Of a DNA stretch of 64,000 nt, positions 61,992 to 64,000 are shown piece after piece. Both the position numbers and the translations under genes were made by a program. Below the pieces are notes generated by a model. The model worked only from the letters and a program-made list of their open reading frames with translations, had not been told where the DNA came from and did no database searches. The stretch is from Thermodesulfobacteriota bacterium (GTDB lineage: Bacteria > Desulfobacterota_D > UBA1144 > Nemesobacterales > UBA2774): assembly GCA_035325995.1 (NCBI GenBank), contig DAOKYU010000006.1, positions 124,001 through 188,000 of the forward strand, written 5' to 3'. Position 1 is the first letter of the stretch. The number at the start of each line of letters is the position of its first letter.

Positions 61992-62011
61992 GCGCGCCGC
62001 GAGCGCTGACA

Positions 62012-62090
62012 TTCGAAGTAGCAACGCTTTGCCATTGCCACCCGACGCACTTCAGGTGACTCTAGCAACGTCGGCGCTACGCTGAAAATC
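62012..62090 (+). repeat. Nested-hairpin repeat, copy A8
   Basis: TTCGAAGTAGCAACGC at the start, GCCATTGCCACCCGACGC in the middle, GGCGCTACGCTGAAAATC at the end. Directly before the 195-nt block. Confidence 0.7.
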
Positions 62091-62098
62091 CCTTAATA

Positions 62099-62293
62099 TT
62101 GCAAGCCGTGTAAACGGCGCAGCAATACATTCCCGGGCCGTCAAAATTCGCGTTAAGAAAATCGAGCGCATGAGCGTTAAGAATCCGATGTGGGGCTGTG
62201 GGCCGGTGGAGGATTTAGTGAAGAAGCGATGATTTTTAGCAGAATTTTTCCCGGCCCGTGACTTTTGCTACTTTTGGTCAAGCAAAAGTAGAA
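62099..62293 (+). repeat. 195-nt block, copy 2, downstream of hybrid kinase 2
   Basis: Same start TTGCAAGCCGTGTAAACGGC, same end at the CTACTTTT hairpin as 35826-36019. 107 nt after the kinase stop. Confidence 0.78.
62269..62291 (+). repeat. CTACTTTT/AAAAGTAG hairpin, copy B4
   Basis: 8-bp stem, loop GGTCAAGC-like (7 nt). 3' end of the second 195-nt block. Confidence 0.7.
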
Positions 62294-62357
62294 AACACTT
62301 TCTCCATACCTACCAGCCACCACCGTACGTCCCCCGCAAGGACGCCAATCCCACATG

Positions 62358-62440
62358 GCGTATTGCTAGTATCACCTTTCGCGCTTCAGATGCTTCTAAC
62401 CTCCGAAGGTGCTACGTCGAAAGACACGCATACGTGTGTG
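62358..62440 (+). repeat. Nested-hairpin repeat, copy A9 (diverged)
   Basis: GGCGTATTGCTAGTATCACC at the start, TCGCGCTTCAGATGC inside, GTGCTACGTCGAAAGACACG and CATACGTGTGTGG at the end. Confidence 0.55.
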
Positions 62441-62490
62441 GTCAGTCAAAAATAGAGGTCTTTTGCTTTTGTCTTTGCCTTTACCTCTAC

Positions 62491-62525
62491 ATCCCCCTTT
62501 AGGAAAAGGGGGGCAGGGGGATTTA
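62491..62525 (-). repeat. CCCCC/GGGGG dispersed repeat, second copy
   Basis: ATCCCCCTTTAGGAAAAGG then GGGGCAGGGGGATTTA; inverted relative to 19398-19433. Confidence 0.6.
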
Positions 62526-62545
62526 TTGTCTTTGCTTTAAAGACG

Positions 62546-62572
62546 AGATCCTGAATCAAGTTCAGGATGACT
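62546..62572 (-). repeat. GTCAT-type palindrome
   Basis: Read on the minus strand: GTCAT, with stem ATCCTGAA and TTCAGGAT, ending CTC. Same stem as 10694, loop one base longer. Confidence 0.7.
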
Positions 62573-62591
62573 ACAAAAAAAAGAACAAGGA

Positions 62592-62751
62592 TAAAAACTG
62601 GATTCCCGACCCGGCTTCACCCGTGGGCTATGCCGCGGCAAGTACAGGCCTTGATACTAAAGAAGGCAAGGGCTGAGCAGTACTGGATAAACGCTTCCGC
62701 TTCAAGGTTGCGGCGTCCAATTCCTCGCTCGCTCGAAATCGTTGGGAATGA
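62592..62751 (+). repeat. Extended palindrome, copy C3
   Basis: GGATTCCCGA to GGGAATGAC around about 140 nt, sharing AGTACTGGATAAACG and GGCGTCCAATTCCTCGCTCG with C1 and C2. Confidence 0.6.
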
Positions 62752-62820
62752 CAAAAGAAACGGTGCTTCGAGTCTCTAACCCCGCTACGCCGCACTCCTG
62801 CATGCGTACACCGCTGCATC

Positions 62821-63495
62821 CTAGTAATTACCGTGCTGCAGGCCGCCGGTTATCGTCATGACCCAATCGCCCCAGTAGAAAAGACGCATGTTCCCGTCAA
62901 CCGTCTGAACGGCGGGGTTGTCGGACCAGCCGCCGGGCGTCAGCACTTTATACATGGCGTTCTCGTCTTCGAAGATGTACTTATCGCCGTTCTCGAGCGT
63001 AACGAGGAATTCGTTCCCGGCCCGCTCGTCCAGAACCGCCACGGTGCAATCGCCGTGGTAGACGTAGAGCCCGCCCTTCCTGTCGTAGAGCGAGCAGCCG
63101 GCGTCGTCGGACACCGACGCCCTCGGCGCGGGCTCTGCATAGGCCGGGGATTGATAGTAGCCCGAGCTCTCGACACTGCTCGTGACCGCATCGTAAACAC
63201 ACTGGTAGTCGAACGACAGCCAGTAGCCGTCGGACTTAAGGTATTCGCCTGTGCCGGCGAGCTTGTTCTTCGTATCGGAGAGCTCGGAGAGCGTCATGTC
63301 CTCGTAATGGAAAAGCAACTTTTGCGCGTCGTAATGCTCGCCCCTGATCTTGTTGTTGATCGTCTTCTGGCAATCCTGCACCCAGCCCGTGTCGGGCGTC
63401 ATGGGCGGCACGTCCGGACTGGCGATCGACGCCGCGAGCGGGGCCGCCCCGACGAGCAGAATGGTCAGGAGTTTCGTTAAAGTGCGTGAATTCAT
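62821..63495 (-). CDS. Exported protein of unknown family
   Basis: 224 residues. A signal peptide (LLTILLVGAAPLAASIA) is followed by a domain with Cys at about 42, 99, 133 and 149. The C-terminal part has repeated beta-like segments (GLYVYHGDCTVAVLDE; EFLVTLENGDKYIFEDENAM; MRLFYWGDWVMTI). GGGGGAGA about 10 nt before the ATG. Not recognised. Confidence 0.65.
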   Translation of the reverse strand: MNSRTLTKLLTILLVGAAPLAASIASPDVPPMTPDTGWVQDCQKTINNKIRGEHYDAQKLLFHYEDMTLSELSDTKNKLAGTGEYLKSDGYWLSFDYQCVYDAVTSSVESSGYYQSPAYAEPAPRASVSDDAGCSLYDRKGGLYVYHGDCTVAVLDERAGNEFLVTLENGDKYIFEDENAMYKVLTPGGWSDNPAVQTVDGNMRLFYWGDWVMTITGGLQHGNY

Positions 63496-63771
63496 GTCTC
63501 GATATCTCCCCCCGGCAACCGTTCTATAGAATCGTTATATCATACCGCCTTTTCGAGTCAATTGTCATCCGCGGCGGACCGTCATCGGGCGATTGCACGG
63601 AATGGGCCGTCACAGGGTAGACCGCGGCAGGCATAGCGTGATATGATGAGATTCAGCACAGCCCCGAAGAGGGCATGGAAAAGGATGCGCCACGCACGGC
63701 CGAACGGCGTTATAATTAGCAGACAAAGGCCGCCATGGAGCGAAAGCCGTTCAGACAAAGGAGGATTTCAC

Positions 63772-64000
63772 ATGACAGGCACACCGCAGGTCCAGACCCG
63801 CGACAATACGCCGATGAGCATCGGCGACTGGATAATCACGATGATTCTTCTTTACATCCCCATCGTCGGGCTCATATGCCTTCTTTACTGGGCGCTCAGC
63901 AGCACGGGGAACGTGAATAGAAGGAACTTCTCGATAGCAGCCCTTATCATAAGCATTGTGGCAATGGCTTTGGTCGTCGTCGGCCTGGTTTTCTTCGGCG
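63772..64000 (+). CDS. Membrane protein, cut by the right window edge
   Basis: Open from ATG 63772 with AGGAGG 6 nt upstream. At least 76 residues: two hydrophobic helices (WIITMILLYIPIVGLICLLYW and AALIISIVAMALVVVGLVFF). Continues beyond the window. Not recognised. Confidence 0.65.
   Translation, partial: MTGTPQVQTRDNTPMSIGDWIITMILLYIPIVGLICLLYWALSSTGNVNRRNFSIAALIISIVAMALVVVGLVFFG

Larger units (their letters stand above)
61992..62820. other. Repeat island 4, downstream of hybrid kinase 2
   Basis: Non-coding space between convergent genes. It contains A8, the second 195-nt block, hairpin B4, A9, the C/G-run repeat, a GTCAT palindrome and C3. No gene with support. Confidence 0.7.

Noticed and set aside
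1..64000. tRNA, rRNA or prophage genes
   Set aside because: No T-arm GGTTCGAAT-like cloverleaf, no rRNA segment, no integrase or phage structural gene was seen on reading.

Overview
The window reads as a chromosomal segment of a high-GC, Gram-negative bacterium. Gram-negative signs are an Mla/MCE lipid-transport set, a TolC-type outer-membrane channel, several lipoboxes, and an IPTL-CTERM sorted protein. The codon style and gene mix (heavy-metal RND efflux, di-haem peroxidase, large PAS/GAF hybrid kinases) fit a deltaproteobacterial/Desulfobacterota-like lineage. That placement is inference: no rRNA or ribosomal gene is present to test it. I see no rRNA, tRNA, CRISPR array, integrase, transposase or phage structural gene.

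Layout. 0-10.4 kb: L,D-transpeptidase, HflX, a MaoC-type dehydratase, a DUF1778/GNAT toxin-antitoxin pair, then a minus-strand block of a WP-repeat exported protein, mlaE, mlaF and mlaD, and alanine racemase. 10.7-11.1 kb: a tiny GIY-YIG nuclease gene bracketed by palindromic repeats. 11.2-17.5 kb: a heavy-metal efflux operon (small secreted protein, CzcC-, CzcB- and CzcA-like). 17.7-27.3 kb: a small membrane protein, di-haem peroxidase, glutamate dehydrogenase, IPTL-CTERM protein, ClC channel with CBS domains, DUF3237, two paralogous small exported proteins, and an ABC-2 exporter. 28-32 kb: carboxymuconolactone-decarboxylase-like protein, cupin, a Cys-rich lipoprotein and a PAS-GGDEF cyclase. 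32.3-35.6 kb and 58.9-62.0 kb: two paralogous hybrid sensor kinases. 36.2-43.5 kb: PEP carboxylase with a small HTH gene, a GNAT-nitrilase fusion and an LCAT-like lipase. 43.6-51.5 kb: small regulators, a Fur-box gene (DUF3793), ferredoxin, a GntR-MFS pair sharing an operator, Usp, a frameshifted GNAT plus a degenerate copy of its 3' end, an MBL-fold protein and an arsenite-type permease. 51.8-64 kb: pyruvate kinase, Fic protein, MscS, MarR, the second kinase, and an incomplete gene at the right edge.

The most unusual non-coding content is a mosaic of dispersed structured repeats in four intergenic islands (27.3-28.0, 35.6-36.2, 39.4-40.1 and 62.0-62.8 kb). They hold at least nine copies of a roughly 90-nt nested-hairpin unit, a CTACTTTT/AAAAGTAG hairpin, a 195-nt block found once downstream of each paralogous kinase, and GTCAT-ended palindromes whose stems vary with compensation. 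Two such palindromes, in inverted orientation, bracket the GIY-YIG gene, suggesting a nuclease-linked repeat system.

Start codons were chosen from ribosome-binding sites and promoters where visible. Several genes (hflX, GntR, MarR, DUF3793, the GNAT near 49 kb) have non-standard starts, leaders or frames, which are flagged.
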